Positions 1-8,800 of a stretch of DNA of 35,805 nucleotides are shown here, piece by piece. The number at the start of each line of letters is the position of its first letter. Position 1 is the first letter of the stretch. The DNA is from a bacterium. Lineage in GTDB: Bacteria; Gemmatimonadota; Glassbacteria; GWA2-58-10. Made by a program: the position numbers and the translations under genes. The notes below the pieces were generated by a model that was given only the letters and a program-made list of their open reading frames with translations, did no database searches and was not told the origin of the DNA. The stretch is taken from the NCBI GenBank assembly GCA_021372515.1, contig JAJFUG010000052.1, positions 1-35,805 of the forward strand. The letters run 5' to 3'.

Positions 1-309
1 CCGCGGGTGCAACCCGCCCGCCGCCTGTGGCGGCGGCTGCGCGGCCCCCCCGCCGGAGCCCGGGCCTTGAGCCGGACCGCTCGGTCGCAACCTGTGTTCC
101 GGCTCGCAATTTAGTCGCAATCCGGCTGCCAGGCAAGGCCACCCGAATGCTGGCCCGCCGTACTTGACCCGCCGCAGCCAACCCGTTAGGTTCAAATGTT
201 GCCCGCAAGTGCAGTCCATAAAACACGCGACAGACGTTATCCATTACACTTTCAACCTCTTAGCCGGCATGCCCCGAGGGCGGTCCGGACGAGACACAAG
301 GAGCCGAAA
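1..309. other. GC-rich left edge, no confident gene
   Basis: No complete gene is visible. On the + strand one frame is open from the window edge and stops with TGA at 68-70; it would encode a short Cys/Pro/Gly-rich tail (CNPPAACGGGC then APPPEPGP). That could be the end of an upstream gene, but 22 codons are too few to judge. The rest is the leader and probable promoter of the DUF4837-like gene. Confidence 0.3.
164..192 (+). promoter_or_regulatory. Sigma70-like promoter for the DUF4837-like gene / dnaE
   Basis: TTGACC at 164-169, a 17-nt spacer, and TAGGTT at 187-192. Transcription would begin near 199, giving a leader of about 110 nt before the ATG at 310. Only similarity to the sigma70 consensus supports it. 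Confidence 0.4.
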
Positions 310-1353
310 ATGACCGCCGCTTCCTCCCTGAAAAGCACACTCGCGGTCCTGTCCGTGGTGGTTATCGGGACGGCTGTCTCCTGCACCGAGTTGCACGTTC
401 AGAAACCACGCGCTTTCGGCCGCGAAAAGGAAATCCTCGTAATCTGCAGCGACTCGGCCTGGGCCGCGATCGAACCGGACTTGCGGCGCAAGGTGGAGGT
501 CGAGTTCCACGCCGTACGCTGGGAGAAAATCTTCGAGCTGGCCCACGCCAACCAGAAAGATGTCAGCTATTTCAAGGAATGGGATAAGATTATCCTGATC
601 GAGTCGCTTGAAAAGAAAATCCTCCTGCCGGATGTGGTGGATGAGAAGACCATGAAGAAAGTGGCCGAGAGCCAGGAGGGCCTGTTTTTCACCCAGCCGG
701 ATATCTGGGCTCGCGGGCAGGTGGTGGTCGGGCTGGCCAGCGCCGCCGAGTCCGACCTTCCCCGCGTGGTGGCGCTCTACGGCGACCGTATCTACCAGTC
801 CTTCCTCAAGATACTGGAGAAGGAGGAAGCCGAGAACATGTATATCAGTGGGATCAACAAGTCCCTGGCCGATTCCCTGGGCAAGAGCTGCGGCTTCTCG
901 GTCACCCTGCCCATGGTGTACCAGCGGGTCATGGCCGACTCGCTGCCGCCCAACCAGTGGATGTTCGTGCATCAGGATCCGGTGCGCAGCCTGGTGATCA
1001 CCCGGATCGACCACCCCGGGCCACTGGACCTGAGCCAGGCGGGTCTTGCCGCCCTGCGCGACTCCCTGCTCGCGACGCAGGCCTATCCTGGCATGCGCAC
1101 CCTGCCAGAGCGAGTCGACACCAGCAGTGTGACAGTGGACGGACAGAACCGCATCCGGGTCTTCGGGGTGTGGGAGAACCTGGAACAGATCAGCGGCGGC
1201 ATCTATGTCCAGCAGATCATCGACCTGCCCGACCGGGACCGCCGCTACATCCTCGATTGCCTGCTGTTCTGCCCGGACTCGCGCAAGAACAAGTACCGTT
1301 ATGTCTGCCAGCTCGACCGTATCATGGACAGTTTCACCCTGACCGGAAACTAA
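310..1353 (+). CDS. DUF4837-like lipoprotein
   Basis: A 347-residue protein of unknown function. I chose the ATG at 310 because AAGGAG lies just upstream and a typical export signal follows (basic/polar start, then a hydrophobic run ending AVSC). The Cys at residue 26 may be lipidated, although the lipobox is imperfect. The mature start (FGREKEILVICSDSAW) resembles DUF4837, a family of FCB-group lipoproteins with an N-terminal 'G.pnEvlVv.dd..W' pattern; this assignment is from memory of the family. No catalytic motif is visible. dnaE starts 10 nt after the stop, so the two genes are probably co-transcribed. An upstream in-frame ATG at 196 exists but has no ribosome site and would bury the signal peptide. 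Confidence 0.7.
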   Translation: MTAASSLKSTLAVLSVVVIGTAVSCTELHVQKPRAFGREKEILVICSDSAWAAIEPDLRRKVEVEFHAVRWEKIFELAHANQKDVSYFKEWDKIILIESLEKKILLPDVVDEKTMKKVAESQEGLFFTQPDIWARGQVVVGLASAAESDLPRVVALYGDRIYQSFLKILEKEEAENMYISGINKSLADSLGKSCGFSVTLPMVYQRVMADSLPPNQWMFVHQDPVRSLVITRIDHPGPLDLSQAGLAALRDSLLATQAYPGMRTLPERVDTSSVTVDGQNRIRVFGVWENLEQISGGIYVQQIIDLPDRDRRYILDCLLFCPDSRKNKYRYVCQLDRIMDSFTLTGN

Positions 1354-1363
1354 GGCTCTGCCT

Positions 1364-4300
1364 GTGAGCGATATACCGTTTGTCCATCTTCACAACCACT
1401 CGGATTACAGCCTGCTCGACGGTGCGGCCAAGATCAAGCGCATGGTCGCCAAGGCCGCCTCGTTCGGGATGGGCGCCCTGGCCTTGACCGACCACGGCAA
1501 CATGTTCGGGGCGCTCGAGTTCTACACCGAGGCCAAGAAAGCCGGGATCAAGCCCGTCCTGGGCATGGAGAGCTACATCACCCACGGCAGCCGGTTCACC
1601 CGCAGCGCCGAGGAGGGGGCGGGCAACTACTACCACCTCACTCTGCTGGCCGAGAACAACACCGGCTACCAGAACCTGGCCCGTCTGTCCAGCATCGGCT
1701 TCCTCGAGGGGTTCTACTACAAGCCGCGTATCGACCTGCAGGTCCTGGGCGAAAAGCGCGAGGGCCTGATCGCCCTGAGCGGCTGCGTCAAGGGCCCGGT
1801 GGCCGACCTGATCGCCCGCGGCCGTCCGGAGGAGGCCCGCGAGGCCGCCCGCATGTACCGTGACCTGTTCGGCCCCGGACGTTTCTACATCGAGATCATG
1901 GACCACGGCATAGATATCGAGCGGCGGGTGCTGCCCGAGCTGGTCAAGATCGCCGGGGAGCTCGAAATCCCGCTCGTGGCCACCAATGATGCCCACTACC
2001 TCTGCCGGGAGGACGCCGAGGCGCAGGATGCCCTGGTCTGCATCCAGACCGGCAAGGTGCTGGACGACACCAAGCGCCTCAAGTTCGGGACCACCGAGCT
2101 GTACCTCAAGAGCCAGCAGGAGATGCTCGAGACGTTCCGCGATTTCCCGGATGCGGTCACCCGCACCGCCGAGGTCGCCGAGCGCTGCAACGTGAGCCTC
2201 GAATTCGGCAAGTACCTTCTGCCCGAGTTCCCGCTCCCGGATGGCTACGACATGAACAGCTATCTGGCCGAGCTGGCCCGCGAGGGCATGAAGAAGCGCT
2301 ACCCCCAGGCCGATGAATCGGTGGAGCAGCGTCTCGCCTACGAGCTGGACATCATCCGCCAGACCGGTTTCCCCGGCTATTTCCTTATCGTCAGCGATTT
2401 CGTGCGTGAAAGCCGCGAGATGGGCGTGCCGGTGGGGCCGGGACGCGGCTCGGCCGCCGGGAGCCTGGTCTCCTACTGCCTGGGCATCACCAACATCGAC
2501 CCCCTCAAGTACAACCTCCTGTTCGAGCGTTTCCTGAACCCCGAGCGCGTCTCGATGCCCGATATCGACATCGACTTCGCCGACCGCGAGCGCGAGCGGG
2601 TGATCCAGTACGTCAAGGACAAGTACGGCGAGGACAATGTCACCCAGATCATCACTTTCGGGACCATGGCCGCCCGGGCCGTGGTGCGCGATGTGGGCCG
2701 GGTGATGGGCATGCCGTTCGATGAGGTGGACCGTATCGCCAAAATGATCCCCGAGGAACTGGGCATCACCCTGGACAAGGCCCTCGAGGTGCGGCCCGAG
2801 CTGCGCGAGCTGGGCGAGAAGAACCCGCGTATCGGCAAGCTGCTGGAGATTTCGAAGACCCTCGAGGGCGTGAACCGTCACGCCTCCACCCACGCGGCCG
2901 GCGTGGTGATCGCCCCGGGCAGGCTGACCGATTACGTGCCCCTGTTCCGCTCGCCCCGCACGAACGATATCACCACCCAGTACGACAAAGATTTCGTCGA
3001 GAAAATCGGCCTGCTGAAAATGGATTTCCTGGGCCTGCGCACCCTGACCGTGATCCAGGACGCCCTGGACATGATCAAGCAGAATACGGGGGTGGAGGTG
3101 GACCTGGACGCCCTGCCGCTGGATGACCCGGCCACCTACGAGATTTTCTGCAACGGCGACACCGTGGGCATCTTCCAGTTCGAGTCCGGCGGGATGCGCG
3201 AATACCTGCGCAAGCTGAGGCCCGAGTGCCTGGATGACATCATCGCCATGAACGCCCTTTACCGTCCCGGCCCCCTGGGCAGCGGCATGGTCGAGGACTT
3301 CATCAACCGCAAGCACGGTGACGTGGCGGTCGAGTACCTGCACCCGGTCCTGGAGCCGATCCTCAAGGAAACCTACGGCGTGATTGTCTACCAGGAGCAG
3401 GTGATGCGGATCGCCAGCGAGATGGCCGGGTTCACCCTGGGCGGGGCCGACCAGCTGCGGCGGGCGATGGGCAAGAAGAAAAAGGAGGTCATGGACGAGC
3501 AGAAAGGCAAGTTCATGGCCGGGGCCAAGGAAAAGGCGATCGACCCCAGGATCGCGGACAAGGTGTTCGAGCTGATGGCCCATTTCGCGGGCTACGGGTT
3601 CAACAAGAGCCACAGCGCGGGCTACGCCGTGCTGGCCTACCAGACCGCCTGGCTCAAGGCGCACCACCCGCGCGAGTTCCTGGCCTCCACCCTGACCAGC
3701 GAAATGAACAATTTCGACAAGCTGGCCGTGTTCCTGGAGGAGTGCCGCCGCATGAAAATCGGCATCCTGCCCCCGGATGTGAACGAGAGCGGCCCCGTGT
3801 TCACCGTGGTCGAGGGCGGCATCCGTTTCGGCCTGGCCGCGGTCAAGAACGCCGGCCGCGGGGCAGTGGACTCCCTGGTCGAGGAGCGCCGTCGCGGCGG
3901 GCCCTACAAGAGCCTGGGCGACCTGATCGACCGCGCGGACAGCCGCATGGTGAACCGTCGCCTTCTGGAAAGCCTGATCTGCGCCGGGGCCTTGAACTCT
4001 TTCTGCAACCGTCCCGAGCAGCTCATGGCCGTGCTCGACAGCACCGTGGAGGTCTGCCAGCGCCTGGCCGCCGAGCGCGCCAGCGGCCAGATGAGCCTGT
4101 TCGGCTCGCAGGAAAAGTCGGTCCCCAAGGGCGAGGACCTCTTCCCGCCTCTGCCCGAGAGCTTCGAGGCCTGGGCGCCGGGCCAGGACCTGGAATACGA
4201 GAAGGAGTACCTGGGCTTCTACATCTCGGGCCACCCGCTGGACCGGTTCGGCGAGGAGCTGGACGCTTTCGGCAACACCACCAGCGTCACGTTCAACGAC

Positions 4301-4948
4301 CCGGACCTGGAGCGTCAGAGCATCATCCGCCTGGGCGGGATGATCTCCACATTGCGCACGTTTTTCGACCGCAACAACAAGGAATGGGCCGTGATCACCG
4401 TGGAGGACCGCTACGGCAGCGTGGACGCGTTCGTGTTCGCCGAGGCCTACGAGCGCCACCGCGACCTGGTCTACCAGGGCTCGTTCGTGCTGGTCTCCGG
4501 GCGCTACAGCAAGCGGCCCAACGATGAGACCGGCAAGCTGATCGCCGACTGGCTGATCGCCCTGGAGGACATCCGCTCCGACAGCGCGGTGGGGGTGGAG
4601 GTGCATTTCAAGCCGCGCGAGACGGATGAGGCGACGCTGAAAAAGGTCCAGGCCGCCCTGTTCGGGCACGTGGGCGACAACCCGGTCTACCTGCGCCTTC
4701 TGGAGCCGAATGGGGAGTATCTTCTGCGCAGCAAGCAGATTACGGTAAAGCCCGTGGACAGTCTTCTGGCCGAGCTGCGAGCGCTCCTGGGGCCCTCCGG
4801 CGCCAAGCTGGCCTGGCACCCCTCCAAGGGGGCGGGCCTGCTGGCCTCGGGCAAGCTGGAGAATTTTATGAATGCCCGCGGCTCCAATGGCAAGGGTGGC
4901 GGCAAGGGCGGCAACGGCAAGAACGGGGGGTGGGTGAAGAAGGAGTGA
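1364..4948 (+). CDS. dnaE: DNA polymerase III alpha subunit
   Basis: Replicative DNA polymerase, 1194 residues, usual DnaE1 length. It starts at GTG 1364, and AAGG lies about 8 nt upstream. An N-terminal PHP domain begins [15 protein letters not shown]; next comes the polymerase core with PDIDIDF, its aspartates at residues 400, 402 and 404 (E. coli catalytic D401/D403). A beta-clamp motif QMSLFG starts at residue 909, and an OB-fold region follows (about 985-1060). The PHP metal-ligand residues look intact: HxH at residues 10/12, TDHGN, and NDAHY, where E. coli DnaE is degenerate. PHP-based proofreading is therefore possible, as in Thermus-type enzymes. The protein ends in a Gly/Lys/Asn-rich low-complexity tail. 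Identification is firm; PHP activity is inferred. Confidence 0.98.
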   Translation: MSDIPFVHLHNHSDYSLLDGAAKIKRMVAKAASFGMGALALTDHGNMFGALEFYTEAKKAGIKPVLGMESYITHGSRFTRSAEEGAGNYYHLTLLAENNTGYQNLARLSSIGFLEGFYYKPRIDLQVLGEKREGLIALSGCVKGPVADLIARGRPEEAREAARMYRDLFGPGRFYIEIMDHGIDIERRVLPELVKIAGELEIPLVATNDAHYLCREDAEAQDALVCIQTGKVLDDTKRLKFGTTELYLKSQQEMLETFRDFPDAVTRTAEVAERCNVSLEFGKYLLPEFPLPDGYDMNSYLAELAREGMKKRYPQADESVEQRLAYELDIIRQTGFPGYFLIVSDFVRESREMGVPVGPGRGSAAGSLVSYCLGITNIDPLKYNLLFERFLNPERVSMPDIDIDFADRERERVIQYVKDKYGEDNVTQIITFGTMAARAVVRDVGRVMGMPFDEVDRIAKMIPEELGITLDKALEVRPELRELGEKNPRIGKLLEISKTLEGVNRHASTHAAGVVIAPGRLTDYVPLFRSPRTNDITTQYDKDFVEKIGLLKMDFLGLRTLTVIQDALDMIKQNTGVEVDLDALPLDDPATYEIFCNGDTVGIFQFESGGMREYLRKLRPECLDDIIAMNALYRPGPLGSGMVEDFINRKHGDVAVEYLHPVLEPILKETYGVIVYQEQVMRIASEMAGFTLGGADQLRRAMGKKKKEVMDEQKGKFMAGAKEKAIDPRIADKVFELMAHFAGYGFNKSHSAGYAVLAYQTAWLKAHHPREFLASTLTSEMNNFDKLAVFLEECRRMKIGILPPDVNESGPVFTVVEGGIRFGLAAVKNAGRGAVDSLVEERRRGGPYKSLGDLIDRADSRMVNRRLLESLICAGALNSFCNRPEQLMAVLDSTVEVCQRLAAERASGQMSLFGSQEKSVPKGEDLFPPLPESFEAWAPGQDLEYEKEYLGFYISGHPLDRFGEELDAFGNTTSVTFNDPDLERQSIIRLGGMISTLRTFFDRNNKEWAVITVEDRYGSVDAFVFAEAYERHRDLVYQGSFVLVSGRYSKRPNDETGKLIADWLIALEDIRSDSAVGVEVHFKPRETDEATLKKVQAALFGHVGDNPVYLRLLEPNGEYLLRSKQITVKPVDSLLAELRALLGPSGAKLAWHPSKGAGLLASGKLENFMNARGSNGKGGGKGGNGKNGGWVKKE

Positions 4949-4981
4949 GGGGGGAAGGGGAATTTAATATTTAGAATATTA

Positions 4982-6448
4982 TTACTTATCAATATTCATA
5001 AAGAAAGCCGCCGGGAATCGTTTCGGGAAGCTACGACGCTTGGTTTGAACCGTTAAAAAATCATATGTGCCAGCAACTGCTATGGCAGCAGCAAGAAAAT
5101 CTCCATGTCCGGATGCAACTAAAGGACCGGCTGCGAGGAGAGAGGTAACGGCGTCACCTTTTATCATTTTTAGTAGATCAGCGTCAATTTGATTCCATTC
5201 TTCCTGTGCTTTATTAATTTCTTCATACAATTCTTCAGTCAAAAGTTGTGTATTTTTATCATCATATTCTTCTCCAGTGCATGCGCTTTTCCATACTTTT
5301 CTCAAGAACATTCGCATTGATTCAAGCCGACCTTCTTTGCGAAGTAATAGAGCATGTTTGAGGTCTACGGAATTCAAATAAGATAACTTGTTGTTTTGTA
5401 TTGCTTTCGCAAACGGGGACCATATTCTTGTCTCGGTTGATTGAGAATCGCGATCCAATTCGATTTCACGCCACCTTGCAAAAAGATCAGTTACTAAATA
5501 AGAGTTAGTAATACTTGCAGTTAACTTGGCTATCTCGTAGTTCGAGCCTGATTTGAGTGCAAACATTTGCCCGTTGTCAGAATTCTGACCAAGCGGTTCT
5601 AAAAAATTGGGATCATTGTCTCGTTGATTTTGGACATACAACAAGAAATCATCTGCTGTTAATCCTCTTTTTTCTAATTCGTTTTCCTCAAAACGTTTTC
5701 TTAAAACTGAATCTGGAGCCATAAGGACCAATTCTGTCCGAGCCATTTTTTCGCCATGTCGGCACTTAAGTTCTTGGACGGTTCTCTTCATTGCTTTGTG
5801 CAACTCCGGATTATCTGCAAATTTTTTAATTTGTCGCTCCATGGATTCCCAGTTAAGCCGTCTGTCAAAATCCGCTGGAGTTCGTATTACTTCAACTATT
5901 CCGTCTTCTATCCAAGGAATAAGAGAAAACCATAAATTAACATCTTTAAGTGTTTGAGAGCGGTACTGTTCTGGTTCCAATATTGGATTGTATTGATCTC
6001 TGACACTTGATGGATATATAAATGGATCCACGACGAGTATTTTGTTTGCATAAAGCGAATGCCTAATAATGCCTTTAATAAAATATTCTGGTTCATAATC
6101 CCCAACATATAGCCCTGAAACCTCTGAAGATGCAGATTCAAGAGCTTTAACTATATCTAAATCTGGCGGCCAGAATTCCATTACGGCTTCGTGGATTTCT
6201 TCAACGGCATTAGCAGTGAAGGCCGCTTTGTATGTTGAGAGATCATTTGTAAGATTTCTAATCTGCAAGATGTCCGCTAATCTATTGAGAAAATTGATAT
6301 TTCTTCCCCTTATCGAAAGATATGGTATCCAATCAGCTCCTGTACTGAAGATACCATTCCAATCGACTTTGTTTTCGCAGCAGTGTTTATATTTTTTGCC
6401 GCTGCCACAGGGGCAAATTTCATTTCTTCCAACTTTCGTTGTAGACAT
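4982..6448 (-). CDS. SEC-C motif protein of unknown function
   Basis: A 488-residue protein with an N-terminal SEC-C zinc motif: CPCGSGKKYKHCC at residues 12-24, with ligands C12, C14, C23 and C24 (or H22). SEC-C modules occur at the end of SecA and as add-ons in many proteins, including some linked to defence. The rest matches no family I recognise; a hydrophobic, Ala/Gly-rich stretch lies near the C-terminus. I chose the ATG at 6448 because GAGG lies 5 nt upstream; an in-frame ATG at 6469 lacks such a site. The gene is strikingly AT-rich against its neighbours, with A/T-ending codons, which suggests horizontal acquisition. It converges on dnaE with 33 nt between stops. Confidence 0.8.
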   Translation of the reverse strand: MSTTKVGRNEICPCGSGKKYKHCCENKVDWNGIFSTGADWIPYLSIRGRNINFLNRLADILQIRNLTNDLSTYKAAFTANAVEEIHEAVMEFWPPDLDIVKALESASSEVSGLYVGDYEPEYFIKGIIRHSLYANKILVVDPFIYPSSVRDQYNPILEPEQYRSQTLKDVNLWFSLIPWIEDGIVEVIRTPADFDRRLNWESMERQIKKFADNPELHKAMKRTVQELKCRHGEKMARTELVLMAPDSVLRKRFEENELEKRGLTADDFLLYVQNQRDNDPNFLEPLGQNSDNGQMFALKSGSNYEIAKLTASITNSYLVTDLFARWREIELDRDSQSTETRIWSPFAKAIQNNKLSYLNSVDLKHALLLRKEGRLESMRMFLRKVWKSACTGEEYDDKNTQLLTEELYEEINKAQEEWNQIDADLLKMIKGDAVTSLLAAGPLVASGHGDFLAAAIAVAGTYDFLTVQTKRRSFPKRFPAAFFMNIDK

Positions 6449-6548
6449 TGTGGCCTCAACATTAAGCAAGGTTTTTATCGATCAAGACATGCTTAGTCCC
6501 TGTGCCAGTGCCTGGACTAATCGGACAGGTTGGGAGTTTCGCGCTTTT

Positions 6549-6668
6549 CCTCCCCCTTTCGTAAAGGGGGATACAGGGGGATTTGCCTTTTGCCAATCTC
6601 CGCGCCCAGCCGGGAAAAACGGCGGAATCCTGAATCCCCCCTGGCCCCCCTTTGGGAAAGAGGGGGGT
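6549..6668. repeat. Imperfect inverted-repeat element (C/G-run palindrome)
   Basis: Left arm about 6549-6583 (C-run, CTTTCGTAAAGGGGG, second G-run, ATTT); right arm about 6632-6668 is its imperfect reverse complement (AATCCCCCC, C-run, CTTTGGGAAAGAGGGGGG). About 50 nt separate the arms. It fills the gap between the SEC-C gene and the MNT gene. It resembles the dispersed C/G-run palindromes common in many environmental genomes; no coding capacity is seen. Confidence 0.6.
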
Positions 6669-6691
6669 AAAACCGCGCCGCCAGCCCGCCT

Positions 6692-6997
6692 CTACCGCCC
6701 CGGACGCCGCAGCAGCTCGCAGTTTTTCTCGATTGTCTTGCGGAAAGATTCGGACAAGGTGTGCCAGTCGAGCACGTCCACCATTATCGGCAGGTCGGAT
6801 TCGGCGAAAGCCTCGCGGATCGCTGTCAGGCGGCCCAGTCCGAGCCCGGCGGGGCCCCGCAGCACCAGGTCCAGGTCGGAGTGCGCCCGCGCCGCGCCGC
6901 TCACCCGCGAGCCGAACGCCCAGGCCTCGCAGTCCGGGGCCTGGGCCTCCAGCACGGAGCGAATTTCATCGAGGCAGTCACTGCGCAGGTCAATCAT
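6692..6997 (-). CDS. mntA: MNT-domain nucleotidyltransferase antitoxin (MntA-like)
   Basis: A 101-residue minimal nucleotidyltransferase. The active-site signature GS-x10-DxD is exact: G29-S30, then D41 and D43 (FGSRVSG... SDLDLVL). In HepT-MntA systems this motif marks the antitoxin, which AMPylates a tyrosine beside the RNase centre of the HEPN toxin and so silences it. The upstream HEPN gene overlaps this one by 8 nt, so the two are co-translated. The gene is GC-rich like the chromosome, unlike the adjacent SEC-C gene. Identification rests on motif, size and partner; AMPylation in this pair is inferred. Confidence 0.9.
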   Translation of the reverse strand: MIDLRSDCLDEIRSVLEAQAPDCEAWAFGSRVSGAARAHSDLDLVLRGPAGLGLGRLTAIREAFAESDLPIMVDVLDWHTLSESFRKTIEKNCELLRRPGR

Positions 6998-7406
6998 TCA
7001 ACGCCTCCAGCCGCGCCAGCAGGGCCTTGGCCTCGGGGACGAAACGTCCGGCCGCGGCGTAGACCAGCTCGGCCTGGGCCTGGTCGTAGGTGTGCGAGGT
7101 GAGGTTACGTGCCTCGCCGTATTCGAACCAGGGCCGGGGGTCGTCGATAAGACCCTCGCGCGCGGCCAGGCGGAAAAGTTCCTTGCGCGTGCGGGGAAGC
7201 CCGGCCTCCTCGGGGACCCGGTTGACTTGCAGCCAGCGCTGGATGAATTTCCAGCACTGTTCGTAGGCCACCTCGAAATTCTGGATCACCCCGGCGCGCA
7301 CTGTCATGCGTAGGTCCTCGCCGAAAGAGTCCATCCCCTCGCGCGCGGCGTCTATCGAGCGCTCCAGCGCCTCGACCGACTTCTGCAGGCTGCTCAGGTC
7401 AAGCAT
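6990..7406 (-). CDS. hepT: HEPN-domain toxin, HI0074/HepT family
   Basis: A 138-residue all-helical HEPN protein of the type once annotated 'nucleotidyltransferase substrate-binding protein, HI0074 family'. It carries the RNase/target motif Rx4HxY: R100, H105 and Y107 in RNLTSHTY. R and H are the expected RNase residues; Y is the residue modified by MntA in characterised systems. I chose the ATG at 7406 because GGAGGG stands about 5 nt upstream; a longer in-frame start at 7436 has none. It is the first gene of a two-gene operon with MntA. It may target tRNA or mRNA, but the sequence does not say which. Confidence 0.9.
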   Translation of the reverse strand: MLDLSSLQKSVEALERSIDAAREGMDSFGEDLRMTVRAGVIQNFEVAYEQCWKFIQRWLQVNRVPEEAGLPRTRKELFRLAAREGLIDDPRPWFEYGEARNLTSHTYDQAQAELVYAAAGRFVPEAKALLARLEALND

Positions 7407-7462
7407 GTCCGCCCTCCGGGGTGGATGTGGCCACAAGGCTGCAATTCCTTAGATTTGAAACG

Positions 7463-7492
7463 AATTTAGACCTCGTTTCGCGGAAGTGTCAA
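7463..7492 (-). promoter_or_regulatory. Sigma70-like promoter for the HEPN-MNT operon
   Basis: Read on the minus strand: a perfect TTGACA (7487-7492), an 18-nt spacer, then TAAATT (7463-7468). Transcription would begin near 7456, leaving a leader of about 50 nt before the HEPN start at 7406. Confidence 0.55.
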
Positions 7493-7523
7493 GATAATCC
7501 ACCCCGCCAATGCCTCCGCGTGA

Positions 7524-7539
7524 GCGGGATATATCCCGC
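7524..7539. terminator. Palindrome after the MBL-fold hydrolase gene
   Basis: A perfect 16-nt palindrome (GCGGGATATATCCCGC) starts 4 nt past the minus-strand hydrolase stop. It could form a short hairpin that protects or ends the transcript, but no T-run follows, so intrinsic termination is doubtful. Confidence 0.3.
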
Positions 7540-7542
7540 CCC

Positions 7543-8184
7543 TCACTTTATCCCATGCTCACGCTTGTACTCGGCCCAGTTGGCCTTGAGGTCCACGAAC
7601 TCCTCGAAACTGCCGCAAAGAAGGAACGGGTTGGTCCGTTTCTCGTTGCCGATAGTGGAGCTGGGCGCGGCGCCGTAATCGTGGCCCGGGTAGACCTTGG
7701 TCTCATCCGGCAGGGCAAGGAGCTTGCCGTGCAGGCTCTCGTACTCGGCGCGCGCGCCCGCGCCCAGGTCGGTGCCGCCCACCTTGCCCACGAACAGGGT
7801 GTCGCCGGTGAGCAGGATATCGTCGGCGAGCACGCAGATCGAGTCGTCGCTGTGGCCGGGCGTGTGGATTATCTTGAGTTTCAGGCCGCACAGGTCCAGG
7901 ATTTCGCCGTCCTCCACCGGCACGTCGGTGTGGTCGCCGGTCAGCTTGTGCATCACGATCAGGGCCTGGCTGCGGCGGGCCAGCTCGACAATCCCGCCGG
8001 TGTGGTCGTAGTGGTCGTGGGTGCAGATCACGTATTTCAGCTCGCAGCGGTGACGGTCCAGAAGCTCGAAGAATTTCTCCGGCGCGCCGGACGGGTCGAC
8101 CACCGCGGCGCAGCCGCCCGGGCCCTCGGCCAGGAAATAGCCGAAATTGCGGTCGCCGCCGGTCCTGACCTGTTCGAAAAGCAT
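7543..8184 (-). CDS. MBL-fold metallohydrolase, glyoxalase-II-like
   Basis: A 213-residue metallo-beta-lactamase-fold hydrolase. The metal motif HxHxDH is present (THDHYDH: H56, H58, D60, H61), with the downstream ligands in PGHS, LTGD and YPGHD in the order seen in glyoxalase-II-like enzymes. Such proteins hydrolyse thioesters such as S-lactoylglutathione or act on persulfides; the substrate here is not evident. No signal peptide, so probably cytosolic. GGGAGG sits 5 nt before the ATG at 8184, which rules out the longer reading frame up to 8268. It appears monocistronic with its own promoter. Confidence 0.9.
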   Translation of the reverse strand: MLFEQVRTGGDRNFGYFLAEGPGGCAAVVDPSGAPEKFFELLDRHRCELKYVICTHDHYDHTGGIVELARRSQALIVMHKLTGDHTDVPVEDGEILDLCGLKLKIIHTPGHSDDSICVLADDILLTGDTLFVGKVGGTDLGAGARAEYESLHGKLLALPDETKVYPGHDYGAAPSSTIGNEKRTNPFLLCGSFEEFVDLKANWAEYKREHGIK

Positions 8185-8238
8185 ACTGCCTCCCTGTATT
8201 GTCACGGATGAATCGTTATTCCCAGGATTCGATGCCTT

Positions 8239-8268
8239 AGCATAGGCCCCGCGGGGTGGCCGTGTCAA
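8239..8268 (-). promoter_or_regulatory. Sigma70-like promoter for the MBL-fold hydrolase
   Basis: Minus strand: perfect TTGACA (8263-8268), 18-nt spacer, TATGCT (8239-8244). The predicted start near 8232 gives a leader of about 48 nt. It stands back to back with a candidate + strand promoter at 8298-8326. Confidence 0.55.
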
Positions 8269-8297
8269 GTGGCGATGGCTGAGATTGCGTCATTTAC

Positions 8298-8326
8298 GTG
8301 ACATTTCGCGCGGGGCGAGTTATGTT
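8298..8326 (+). promoter_or_regulatory. Candidate promoter for the four-Cys protein / mrr
   Basis: GTGACA (8298-8303), 17-nt spacer, TATGTT (8321-8326). The leader to the ATG at 8476 would be about 140 nt, with no obvious regulatory fold. Confidence 0.35.
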
Positions 8327-8475
8327 GGAATTGAGGCGAGAAAAAAGGACGGCCGCGGGCGCATGAGCGGACTTGGGGGGCGCCCGCACCCGGAGAGCAA
8401 GGAAAGGAGAGGGTTCTACCGGCGCGGCCGCGCACAGGCCCTGCCGGACACGGCAATTCCCTGGGGAAGTCCGCC

Positions 8476-8757
8476 ATGCCCGAGAGCGACAGGAAAGACC
8501 TGGACCGGGAGATGGAGCGTCTGCGCCAGCGCGTGATGCTCCACCGTCAGGAGCTGCGCCGCGAGATGGAGGAGCTGTCGGCGGTGGGCGAGAGCCTGCG
8601 CTCCGAGCACAAGCGCCTGTTGCGCGAGCCCGAGGCGCTCGTGCTGGTGGAGCGTCCGCCCGAGAAGGTGAACGCCATGTGCGCGCGCTGCATCAACACC
8701 TGCAAGCAGGACGAGAGCGTGAAGATCAAGCATTGCGCGCGCTTCGAGGCGATATAA
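8476..8757 (+). CDS. Small coiled-coil protein with four-cysteine tail
   Basis: A 93-residue protein I cannot assign. Residues 1-50 are rich in E, R, K and L with heptad-like spacing and probably form a coiled coil. The tail has four cysteines in the pattern C-x2-C-x3-C-x10-C (C69, C72, C76, C87), which could bind zinc or an iron-sulfur cluster. There is no signal peptide. The ATG at 8476 follows a modest GGGGAAG. Codon use is GC-rich and typical of this chromosome, which supports a real gene. It ends 43 nt before the Mrr-type gene, but the sharp base-composition change suggests that this adjacency is recent. Confidence 0.65.
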   Translation: MPESDRKDLDREMERLRQRVMLHRQELRREMEELSAVGESLRSEHKRLLREPEALVLVERPPEKVNAMCARCINTCKQDESVKIKHCARFEAI

Positions 8758-8800
8758 GAAAGTCTTAATGGAAATGTCGTTAAGGGAGAGGGACATCGAT

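Noticed and set aside
180-205. GGTTCAAAT resembling a tRNA T-loop
   Set aside because: No paired T-stem, acceptor or anticodon arm around it.
1334-4819. Very long open frame antisense to dnaE (and similar ones at 11333-13018, 14436-15827, 20194-23610, 25899-27899)
   Set aside because: They mirror strong genes on the other strand, encode His/Gln/Arg-rich text with no domains, and arise from high GC in third positions.
6216-7313. Open frame on + across the SEC-C start, the palindrome and the MNT/HEPN genes
   Set aside because: It crosses a non-coding repeat and two motif-verified genes on the other strand; the translation has no domain.
8265-8477. Short minus-strand frame upstream of the four-Cys gene
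   Set aside because: It overlaps two promoter candidates, lacks a ribosome site and has no recognisable sequence.
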